Source: Macquaria australasica (taxonomy: Eukaryota; Chordata; Actinopteri; Centrarchiformes; Percichthyidae). From it: a DNA stretch of 64,000 nucleotides. Below are positions 23,701 through 35,700 of this stretch, piece by piece; the stretch's first letter is position 1; every line of letters begins with the position of its first letter. The DNA is taken from the NCBI GenBank assembly GCA_005408345.1, contig SEMN01000631.1:124001-188000 (forward strand), given 5' to 3'. The notes beneath the pieces are model-generated. The model was not told where the DNA came from and did not search any database. It worked only from the letters and a program-made list of their open reading frames with translations. Both the position numbers and the translations under genes were made by a program.

Positions 23701-26700
23701 CCTAGGATTGCTTTCTTCGGTAACAGTTGGAGCTTTTTTAATGAGGTACCGGTCCGTCGCAGCAGCCAACTTCAATGCAGGTGCAGGATCACCTGGCCTC
23801 TGCCAGTCAGGTATCTGGCAATTTTTGCCCCATGATCGCGGTTTTTAGGGGCAAATTTGAGATTTCTTGAGGCATTTTGTCCGACGCTGGTGACGGAGCT
23901 GCCATGCAAGGTGCTGGCCTCCATCAGGAGCAACTTAGGGTCTTGCCCAAGGACAGGAGGAGCCGCGGATCGAACCGCCAACCCTGGGATTAATGGACGA
24001 CCTGCTCTACCTCCTGAGCCACAGCCTCCCTGGAAGGGAACAAGGAGCGTGACTTACATATAATCTGCATACTAAGGAGAGAATGTCACGCTTCCTGATA
24101 CCCCGTCCGCTCCGAAGTCTGAAATGACCACACTTCTACGGCGATAATTTTCACATGGAACTCCCAAATCGCAAGTAAGTCTGTTTCTCTGTGCCGTTGA
24201 TTTTCACATAAAACCTAATGTAACCCACCTGGCGCAGGTGTCGCCCAGTTTGCAGGTAGATCTAAGTATCTAGGTTCTAAGAGGAGACTGGCGTACGATG
24301 AAGCAGTGAAGTACACAATGACCTTACTCAAGCCTTCCCTTAATGACTCACCAACAACCAAATACCTTTATGCTTAACTGTAATGTATTGATGTTTTCAT
24401 TTTTTCTGTCTTATTTCCTTTCAGTTAGGACAATAACCTTGCATATGTTCCTTAATTTATAACACAACACTTTCCATTTGTGTTACAGGAATCATTAAAT
24501 TTTGTACATCTCTTGGGCCTGAACAAAATCACACCCACAACCGGTTCCAACAAAAAACTAATTTTCTAGCAAATTTTCTGTGAAAATAAATTTTCACAGA
24601 AAGCCTAATATGGCTAGAATTATTCAATAGGGTAACCAAATGTAACTACGGTAATTAGGTTCAAACCCAGCGTACTTCAACCACAATTTTTAAGATTAGA
24701 CCTAGCAAGAACAACAATTGAAAAGAAAACAATGTCAAAATAAAACTGTCCTTTCATAAGCAATATGAAATCAGTCCATGTTTGTTCAACAGTGTTTCGT
24801 GAATTTCTTTGAGTGCACTCAAGTTCCTACCGGATGGCTCGGCAGCTCTGTGATGTTGTATAAACCTCTCTTTCAGCTTTCAAGAATCTCTCCTTGGTTT
24901 TCGTTGCTAATTTTCTACTTAATTTGAAATTATTAGACAAGTTCAACTTTCAGCAAAAGAGCTACGTGCTGGCGCTACTTTTGTGCTTGTGTCTGTCTGT
25001 CTCTCTCTCCAGACAAAGAAAGAAAAAAAACTTGTCACATGCATGCTCACCTCCCTCTCTCAATTCAGCCACAAGGGGTAGCAGTGGACCATAATAACTG
25101 AGGGAAATAATTATTCTAATACCATCATACCTGTCTGATGACTTTGTTGTCATAATGACTTCTCAGAACTACCTGGCTACACTAACGTTAGCTAGCTGTC
25201 ACTTATTAGCTAATGTTAGCGCTTGTACCAGCAGACCTGACCAGCATAATGTCAGTTAAAACTTAACATTAACCCAGCCCAGTTCTATGTGTGAAAAAAC
25301 AACAGCAGAGATAGAGACTTAACATACGTGTTGTTTGGGAGTTTCAGGTGAACTCGTGGAAGCCATTACAGCTTGAATATTTTGATTCATGGATATGGTA
25401 TTTCTCCAATATTAAATAATATTAAATAAATATATATTAATTAAATTCATTAAATACATTGTGATTAATATTTTTTAACCAAAAATGTTGAAACCAAATA
25501 GTACATTTTCCAAAAATATGTTAAAGTCAGAGACTTATTATCAGTGATGACTAATGTAATATCTTTCCATAGTTTCTGCATAAGGACAATGCCGAAATAA
25601 GTATAACAGAGTTTCAGGGTTGCATTCACATTATTTAGGATAATAAAGTCAAGAGAATTAAGCCCCCCTGCATCATAGGTTCATCACAACAGACTTACTA
25701 TAATAGCTACATGTAATAGTAACCGTATAGCACACCGGTGGGAGGCCGGCGAGAGGAAAATGCCAGTGGGAGTCTAGCGGATCGCTGGCCAACAAAGTCA
25801 AGGACCTCAAGTAAGTTTTTTATTTTAATGGTGCTATTACTTCCTTCAAAATTAATTGACAAAGTCATATTTGCGGCACAAGAATACATCCATGATAATA
25901 TCCTTGGCTTTCAAGTGTTGTACGTTGTGGCAACACATTTGCTAGGCAACTAACAACAAAACGGGCGCCGCCATGTTTGTCAATGAGCATGAGCTGATGC
26001 GGTTGATTCATGACATCCTTGCCAGCATACAAAGTAAAATAAAACTATCATAAAAAAGCTAGTTCCAGTAATAGCACCAATAAAGTAAAAAACTTACTTG
26101 AGGACCTTGACTTTGGTGGTCCATGTTGTCCAGCGATCCACTAGACCCCAGCTCCTGAGTCATGAAGGTGACGTCGTTTTCCTCTCACCAGCCTTCCGTT
26201 GGTGTGCTATACAGCTACTAGCTATTATAGTAAAATAAACAGTACGGGCGCTGGTATACGGTATATAATATTAAATATTATAATAAAAGAAAAAGTATGG
26301 TCGCTGCTATATATATTAACTGTACATATAATAGAGCCGTGGAAGGCGGGAGTGGATGAAGCCGGTTAAAGAGTAATCGCCCGTGCGGGACACTGTAAAA
26401 AGTAAAGCGAGCGCGCCCGCAACGAGGCAGCAATCATTTGCTGGGTTACCACTACAGGTATCATTCTATTGGTTGGGGAATTTTGACAGGCTTGTTGCAC
26501 AAAAAAATCCAAAAGCAGAGCAGAAATCCGAGAGCAGGCGTTTCACGAGCGCACAGAAGCATCCTGAGTGCGAGAGCAGGGTTTTGAGGGAGAGCGCACG
26601 AAATCTGTGCAAGCAACAATATATCTGAGTGCAAGCATCCACTTTGAGCAGAAGCAGAGCAAATCCAAGCGCAAGCAGGGTCTATTTGAGTGTGAGAGCT

Positions 26701-29700
26701 GGGTTTTGAGAGAGAGTATTACAAAATCTGAACATGAAATCATAAAACATGCTCTCAAACTGAAAGACCATGCTCTTGATTAAAGATAGGATAAAACCCT
26801 CATAGTTTTACAGAGACCTGGCTTCATCACAACATCCCAGATCAAGCTATTGCACTGGACGAGTGGACCATGTTCCACACTGACAGAACACAAGACTCCG
26901 GTAAGAAAAGGGGAGGTGGATTCTGTGTTTACATCAATGATGCTTGGTGCTCAAACGTAGTCAAAGTGATGGACAATGTTCCCCAGATGTCAAGTTTTTA
27001 ATGTTAAGATGTCGACCATATCTGCCCAGAGAGTTCACTGGTGTTTTTGTTGCTGCTGTTTACATTCCCCCTGACACAAATTAAATAAATGCACTACAGG
27101 ATCTGTATGAGGTCATTAGCAGTCACATGACAAAACAACCTGATAGTATTTTTATTGTAGCTGGTTATTTTGATCAAACATATCTCAGAACTGTTTTACC
27201 TAAATTTCACCAGCATGTCCACACCCCCACCAGGGGAATACCCTGGACCATGTTTACACGAACATTTCTGGCAGCTATATAAAGCCTTCCCCCACCCCCA
27301 TTTTGGTTAATCAGACCATATTTCCCTGCTTCTCCTGCCTACTTACTTACAGGACTGTTTTGAGTGCACAGACTGGCACATGTTCAGAGATGTCGCCAAC
27401 CAGGAGAACCACATCAGCCTTGAGGAATATACATCAACAGTGACATCATACATCACAAATGTGTTGATGATGTGGTGATCACAAAGACAATAAAATCATT
27501 CCCCTACCACAATGGGCCGGATTACAAACAACAATGAAAATTCATATCGCAAGACAATCAACAAAGACACACACTCCTGTCTACATCAGAGGTGCTGAGG
27601 TGGAGCAGTTGAACAGTTTTAGGTTCCTGGGAATCAGCATCACAGAGAACCTGTCATGGACATCACACATGTCCAAGCTTGTAAAGAAAGCTCAAAGAAT
27701 AACAAAAGACAATACCCACCCCAACCACAGCCTGTTCACCCTGCTGCCGTCTGGCAAGCAATACAGAAGTATCCGCTGTGGTACCACCAGACTACAGAGC
27801 AGCTTCCTTCTTTAGGCTGTGAGACTCCTGAACTTCACCTCATCCTCCACACTCCAACATAAATAAATGACATGGAACTTTCTGTTATGCTGGTTTTGCA
27901 CATTACCATTCCACTACCTTTGTATAATATATGTATACAACTGTATATATTGTTGTTTTTTTATTCTTTACTAATTTTAAATATTTGTATATGTTCTGTG
28001 TGTGTAGAGTAAAGGGAGCTACAAGTTTAATCTCGTGCAGCCCTGTGTAGAATGACTAATAAATGTACCTTGAACCTTCAGTGCCAATGCAAGTGTTTCA
28101 ATGCCAATGTGTCCTTTTTCAGTTCAAATGCATTACATCTCTCCACAAGTTGCTTAACTGTTTAATCTCTGCTCTGCAGTTCCACACTGAATTGGTTCAA
28201 GTGATGGAAAACATTGCTCAAAAGGCAAACAGCAGCGGAAAACTCGCCATTAGAGACAGAAAAGTATTGGCTTTTTTATGCTTAGAATTACGGAGAAACT
28301 CAAGGATCTCCTCCCTTAGTTTACAAAATCATTTCAATGCATTTCCTTTGCTAAGCCATCTAATGTCCTTGTGGATGAGCAAATCATTATACTGAGCTGA
28401 CATGTCTGATGACAACTGGCGGAAAAGGCGGTGCTGTAAGCTGGAGGTAACGAATAAATTTAATAATTGCCATCACAGAGTCCATGGTCTGTTGTAACTC
28501 ACAAATTAGTTTGGCACACAAGAGGCTTTGGTGGATAAGACAACGTAGCAATCTCAGCCGTGGAGCCACAACCGCCAACCTAGCAGACAGGCCCTATGTC
28601 CTGCCTGCCATCGAGGGTGCACCATCCATTACCAGCATATTAATACGTTCCAAATCCAACATGTTCTCCTGAAAGAATGACACAATTTAATTAAAAATGA
28701 TCTCACCGATCACGTGTCCTTCTAAAGGAATTAGTCCGAGATCCTCCCGAAATCATTCGCCATCAAAGAATCAAACATAGAGACACATCTGTGCTACATC
28801 GCTCTTGTCAGTTGATTCATCCACAGCTAGAGACATCACCTCCGCCTTCCTCAGTTTGTCCAAGAGAGTCTCAAAGTCATCCGATGCAAGGACCTCTACT
28901 CTCCTTGTGGCTGAAGTGTCAGATAACAGTTTTCTTGATCGAATCAATCAAGCTGTTTCGGGTTTTCTCATCTGTAACCACCAGGAGGTGCTTGCATCAA
29001 TCAAGGATGATTGATGCAAGCATACACTCCTTGACAGTCTCCGTGTCTGTAAACAGCCTTTTCTTTTTGACTAATATCCATGCCACTCGTAGTGATGCCA
29101 CTGTAACTCGTCTTTGCTCATAACATGAGGTTAGCCCCAAAATCTTCTAGCAGTGAGCGTCAGAACCCAGTGGGAAAGCAGTGTCAAAGTTAGCATGGGC
29201 TGTCTTAAAATGCCTTCTCAAGTTATATTCTTTAGACACAGATATGCACTTGTTGCAGAGTAAACACACAGGCCCCGCACAGACAGATATAAACTCATAA
29301 TACTGTCCATTCACTGTTGAATTTCCTGTTTTCTGAGTCAGCTTTTAGTTTTTTAGAGTAGAAAGAGACATTTTGTCTAACTAACCAGGCTAACTTGCTA
29401 GCAAGAACAGGACAACAGGCACTGAGAAGAGCACGTGGAGAGGTGAGAGCGGAGCATGAGAGGATGCGTCAGCCATAGATTACTTTTTTACATTGATTGG
29501 CCCGGGACAAATAGGAATAATGTGACATGGGATCATACAAAAAATTTGAACTTGCATTATTTTCTTTTTTTCTTTCAATTATTAAAAAATTGTGCCAGAA
29601 CAAATGACCTTGCGAACCCGGCCCCTGCGCCACCAATTTGATAGCCCTGCTGTAGCAGTCTTGCGCAGATCGGCCTGAAATATGTTGTTTTATGCGAGTC

Positions 29701-32700
29701 CTTGTTTCCCTGAATCTCTACAACAGAGGTGGCGAGCACAAAAAAATACGCCAGGTTGAAATAAACTGTAATTTTCATTTAACACAGCACAATGACAGGA
29801 TTGGTCATGTGTAAAAATCCAGCAGTGGAACTAGAGATAAAGTAAGCAGAGATAAAGTAATACTGATGAGTGACTGGCCTCTCTGTGTTGATAATCACCT
29901 CTCTGATTGCTGCAGCAGCCATGTGAGCTGGGAGAACGACTGGGCCAAGAGACCTGCACGCACTGGGAAGGTGACTGGATGTTCAAGGGTTCTACATATC
30001 TCCTCCATCACATGCACCATAGCCCAGCTATAACCTGACAAATATTAAAACAAACAGATCAATATGGAACCTTTCTTCTCACAGTATCCACAGGTTTTAG
30101 AAACCATTTATTCGAGATGTAACACTCTTTCCTGTCAGTAACTGGTTTAAAGGATAAGGCTGGTGTTAATCTATATTTATCTTGTTGTCAACAAATCCCA
30201 TATACAGACCCAAATCAACCACGAATGTAACATATATGTGTATCAAAGTCTGATATACAGTATCTTATTCCTCTGTGCCATAGAGCTCCACTGTTTTCTG
30301 AAAACTATTAAAATACATGAATATGAGCCACACTGTACTGGGTGACATGTTCCTTCATTACCATGAACACACAGACCCATGACCTTGTTCTTGCCTCTGG
30401 CATTGAAATTGAACATTTGATAGTCTTTCAACAGAATCCTTTTTCATTAGACCATTAATTAATAACTTTTGAATTCCTATTACTGGACCACAGGTCATTA
30501 GGCAACTCCTCCTCTCCCTCTCCAACTGTACGCATTCTTATCCCATTAATGCATGTTACTAACTTGACTGCTTCCCTAGTTGTGTGCTTTCTCTCCTCTC
30601 TCTCCTTCTGTTGCTATCTGCAGGCATCTCTGCCTCCGGAGCTGTAGAGTCTGGATCTATGGTTGCAGGCCTGCTGCTGCTACAATGTTCCTGCTCAACA
30701 GCCGCTGCTGCTATTATTGTTCAATTCAATTCAGTTTTATTTATATAGCACCATATCATAACAAGGTTATCTCAGGGCACTTTTTCATATAGAGCAGGTC
30801 TAGACCGACTCTTTATATTTACAGAGACCCAACAATTCCCACCATGAGCAAGCACTAGGCGACAGTGGCAAGGAAAAACTCCCTTTTAACAGGTAGAAAC
30901 CTCGAGCAGAACCAGGCTCTGGGTGGGCGGTCATCTGCCTTGACCAGTTGGGTTGAGAGAGAGAGCAGGAGGAAAGAGAACATACAGTAGTACAGTACAG
31001 TTCTACACAGAGATATAAAGTAATAGTTGTGGTAATGGTATTGATGTTAATATTTAAAACTGCTGGCTAAGGATAAGCGTAAATATGCTAAGATTGTTAT
31101 TCACGCCAGCGGTAATGACACCCGATTACGCCAATCGGAGGTCACGAAAATTAATGTTGAGTTGGTGTGTACATATTCAAAGACAATGTCAGACTCAGTA
31201 GTTTTCTCTGGGCCCCTACCTAATCTTACTAGCGATGACATGTATAGCTGCATGTCATCATTCAACCGCTGGCTGTCGAGGTGGTGTCCAGGTTGGCAAA
31301 CTTTCTGGAGAAGACCTGGTCTGATTAGGAGAGATGGCATTCATCCCACTTTGGATGGAGCCGCTCTCATATCTAGAAATCTGGCCGAATTTATTAGTGG
31401 CCCAAAGCCATGACAACTCAGAGTTCAGACCATAGACTTAATACAGTCTATGGTCCAGACCAGGAGGAAGAGTTGCAGTCTTACACACTTCTCTGTGCTT
31501 CCATTAGAGCAGTTATCCACCCTAAACTCCACAGAGAGGGTGTCTGCCCCCCGACCACTTAAATTATTTAAATCAAAAGTAAACAGAAGAGGAGTTACAC
31601 ATAAAAACCTAATAAAAAGTAAAACCATCACTGCAACAGTACAACAAAATAGGAGAATTAAATGTGGACTCTTAAACATCAGATGTCTGTCATCTAAAGC
31701 TGTTCTAGTAAACGATCTAATATCAGATCATAATGTACGTACAGATGGAGAGGGAGAGGAGGAGAGAGGAGCTCAGTGCATCATAGGAAGTCTCCTGGCA
31801 GTCTAGACCTAAAGCAGCATAACTAAGGGGTGGCTCAGGGGTCACCTGAGTCAGCCCTACTATAAGCTTTATCAAAGTAGGAAAGCCTACTCTTAAATGT
31901 GAGGATGGTGTCTGCCTCCCGTACACAAACTGGAAGCTGGTTCCACAGGAGAGGAGCTTGATAGCTGAAGGCTCTGGCTCCCATTCTACTTTTAGAGACT
32001 CTATGAACCACAAGGAACCCTGCATTCTGGGAGCGCAGTGCTCTAGTGGGGTAATAGGGTACTATGAGCTCTTTAAGATATGATGGTGCCTGACCATTAA
32101 GGGCTTTGAAGGAGAGGAGAAGGATTTTAAATTCTATTCTGAATTTTACAGGGAGCCAGTGTAGAGAAGCTAATATTGGAGAAATATGATCCCTTTTCCT
32201 AGTTCTTGTCAGTACATGTGCTGCAGCATTCTGGATCAGCTGGAGAGTCTTAAGGGACTCATTGGCCCCAATGAGTCCCTTAAGACTCTCCAGCAAGGCA
32301 AGTCCCTATTATCAGCTCCAGCTTGATAATAGGGACTTGCCTAGACGTAACAAATGCATGGACTAGTTCTTCTGCATCTTTTTGAGACAGGATGTGCCTG
32401 ATTTTTGCAATGTTACATAAGTGAAAAAAGGCAGTCCTTGAAGTTTGTTGTATGTGGGAGTTAAAGGACATATCCTGATCAAAGATAACTCCAAGATTCC
32501 TTACGGTGTCGCTGGAGGCCAGGGCAATGCCATCTAGAGAAACTATATCTTTAGATAATGTGTTTTGGAGCTGTTCGGGGCCAAGTACAATAACTTCAGT
32601 TTAACATCAAAAAATTGCAGGTCATCCAGGTTTTATGTCCTTAAGGCATGCTTGAAGTTTAACTAATTGATTGGTTTCATCTGGCTTGATCGATAAATAT

Positions 32701-35700
32701 AATTGGGTATCATCTGCATAACAATGAAAATTTATGGAGTGCTCCTAATAATATTGCCTAAAGTATAAGGTAAATAGAATTGGTCCAAGCACAGAACCTT
32801 GTGGAACTCCGTGACTAACTTTGGCGTGCATAGAGGATTCATCATTAACATGTACAAACTGATATCGATCTGATAAATAGGATTTAAACCAGCTTAGTGC
32901 GGTGCCTTCAATGCCAATTAAAAGTTCTAGTCTCTGTAATAGAATGTGATGGTCAATGGTATCGAATGCAGCACTAAGATCTAACAAGACAAGTCCTTTG
33001 TCTGATGCACTTAGAAGGTCATTTCTAACTTTCACCAGTGCTGTCTCTGTATTATGATGCACTCTAAATCCTGACTGAAAATCCTCAAATAGCTTATTGT
33101 TGTGTAGAAAGTCACACAACTGATTGGCAGCTTCTTTCTCAAGGATCTTAGAGAGAAAGGGAGGGTTAGTTACAGGTCTATAATTTGATAAAACCCCTGG
33201 ATCAAGAGTGGGCTTTATTGGTCTTATTATTAGTATTACTATATTGCTATTATTTTATTAATTTTAACATCATTACCATTACCATCACTACTACTATTAC
33301 TTTACATCTCTATGTGGAACTGTACTGTACTATTGTATGTTCTCTTTCCTCCTGCTCTTTCTCTCTCGCTCTCTCTCTTAACACAACCGGTCGAGGCAGA
33401 TGACCGCCCACCCAGAGCCTGGTTCTGCTCGAGGTTTCTGCCTGTTAAAAGGGAGCTTTTCCTTGCCACTGTCGCCTAGTGCTTGCTCATGGTGGGAATT
33501 GTTGGGTCTCTGTAAATATAAAGAGTACGGTCTATGCTCTATATGAAAAGTGCCCTGAGATAACTTTGTTATGATTTGGCGCTATATAAATAAAATTGAA
33601 TTGAATACACACTGTAGTTTATTTGGACTCGCTAAAACCCATATGCTGCTGCCGAAAATACTCACTAGAGCACCAAATGTGGATTATTCCTTTGTTGAAA
33701 ATAGTCCCCAACAAATGCACGATTTCCTCCTGTTTGAGCAGCTGTTTTAGGAAATAATATGGGGGTTGTTGAAAATAATCACAATTTTAAATATTACCAG
33801 CCTTATCCTTTAACACCAATGTCAGAAAAACACAATATATATGGCCATTCTGTTCTGTGTTTATGTGTTCACTAAATTAGATGATGCAATGTAGTATGCT
33901 GTTTGCATGTTCTGTAGCCAGTAATCAGAACAGTTCCAACAAGAACAACACACTGAATCAAACACTCGGCCATAGGATGGCTTTTGGAAAAAACCTGGGC
34001 CTTTGTTGACAGAGCCCACTTGGATATGCGAGTGAACATTAGAGTGTGCAAATAAAATATGAAAAACTATTTGGGTGACTCTGGGTTCTGACACCTGGAT
34101 TGGCAAAATACAGAGATTTGCTAAGCTTCCATGCTAACAAATCTGTTATCTCCTCTCTCTTTCTTAAAAGCAAAGAGCAGTGTACAAAACATTCAGGTAG
34201 CAGCTTCTCAATTTTTAGCTGGCACATACTGTCGCTTTTGCTGGTTAAAATTGTTATATCAGCTGTCACTAATTAACGTTAATTCTGTGAGTAACTTGAT
34301 GTCAGGCCAAAATGAAACTTGGCTGTTGTCTGTTTGTGTGCTCTCTGCAGTCGGTGTCTGTACTCAACCAAAGATCATTTGTGAGGGAAGAACCTTCACC
34401 GTTGTACAACTGTAAGTGTTTTTGTACAACACAGTGTCTTCTCTAGTGAAACGATCTAGCTGATCACGTTGTGTCAATTTCAGAAGTCGCATTCTCCTAT
34501 GTAAACTTTCAGTCATCTCATATCAACAATTTACGGTTATCATCTTAATAGTTCTGAATCAGGACCGACAGTATTTGAAGAAAGTTGCTTGTGAAAAATA
34601 AGGTGTGCCAAAGTCAATAGGCTACTGTTGTTTCAATGTGTCAAATACAAATAATCAAAATTTCATATTTTCTGCTACTATTAACGTTTATTTTACTATG
34701 AATCTTTGACACAAAAATGTCTTTTGTGATGAACTGAGTTCTATCTTATCTAATTTTCAAGTTGTAGCTACAGGTTGTGAACAGTTATTAGGCTGCCACT
34801 CAAAACTTGTTCTGTTCTCTCACCCAACAGATTTTAGCTGAATCTTTTGATCTGTAGTTATTTATAGCTTTAGTTTCTTCAAAAGTTGAACGCTAAACCT
34901 AAATGGATCCAACAAGGGATTTACATGATGTTTTTCTGATATTATTAGTAGAATAAAGGTCTTCATGTAAACACAGCCAGTGGTACTGAAGTGTCTTTAC
35001 CTGGGTTATCTGTCCCAGCAGTCCATCCTGTAGTCCACCCAAGAGAGAGCACAGTGTGGTTGGGGAGAGTTCTCACAGTAGAAAGGAAAGCCTGAGATTC
35101 AAGAGGTCTGGCCTGTCCCCCAGGACCAGAAAGGATATCTGCATTGATCCACACAGGACGGCTCAGCTCAGCCAGCACCTCCTCCAGCAGAACCACAGAC
35201 GAAGACACCGCCTCCAGGCTGCGTGGAGAGTACACCACAGTGTTAGCATCACACACATGCACACATTACTTAGAAGGAATATAAGCTGGGTCTCACCTCT
35301 TAAAGTCTAGTTTTATTCCCTTGTTGTGTGCCTTCACTCTTTCCAGCCACTCCTTCAGTGTGATGTCACTGTCTGTGTCAGGGGGATGTGCCATTATTGG
35401 CTCTTTGGGATCACAACCTCTCATGATTATGTCAGCCTCAATCATATGAGTGGGACCTAAGGGTGAAAGTTGTTGCTCAAAATGGTCAGTGAAGAACTTG
35501 GAACAACTGCCGGGTCAACACAAAGGTAAAATATCTCTGAACAGGGATGATCACAATGTAAATTCACAGCTATTTCTGTGAATTTGCCTGTCCATGCCTG
35601 TTCAGGTCACACTAAATTCCAGTTTATTACGACTTAGCTCTTATTTTCTTAGTTTTGGCCATCAAATTTTGTACAAGTTATAATACACTGGTATCCTGTA

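Larger units (their letters stand above)
30151..33809. mobile_element. TTAA-flanked inverted-repeat element carrying nested L2 sequences
   Basis: AGGATAAGGCTGGT at 30151-30164 is matched by its exact reverse complement at 33796-33809. Both are bordered by TTAA (30147-30150 and 33810-33813), the target duplication typical of piggyBac and Kolobok elements. The element's own sequence is about 30151-30480 and 33607-33809; the rest is L2 debris inserted into it. A related left end occurs at 44170. It lies in fam151b intron 3, about 110 bp from exon 4. Confidence 0.6.
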
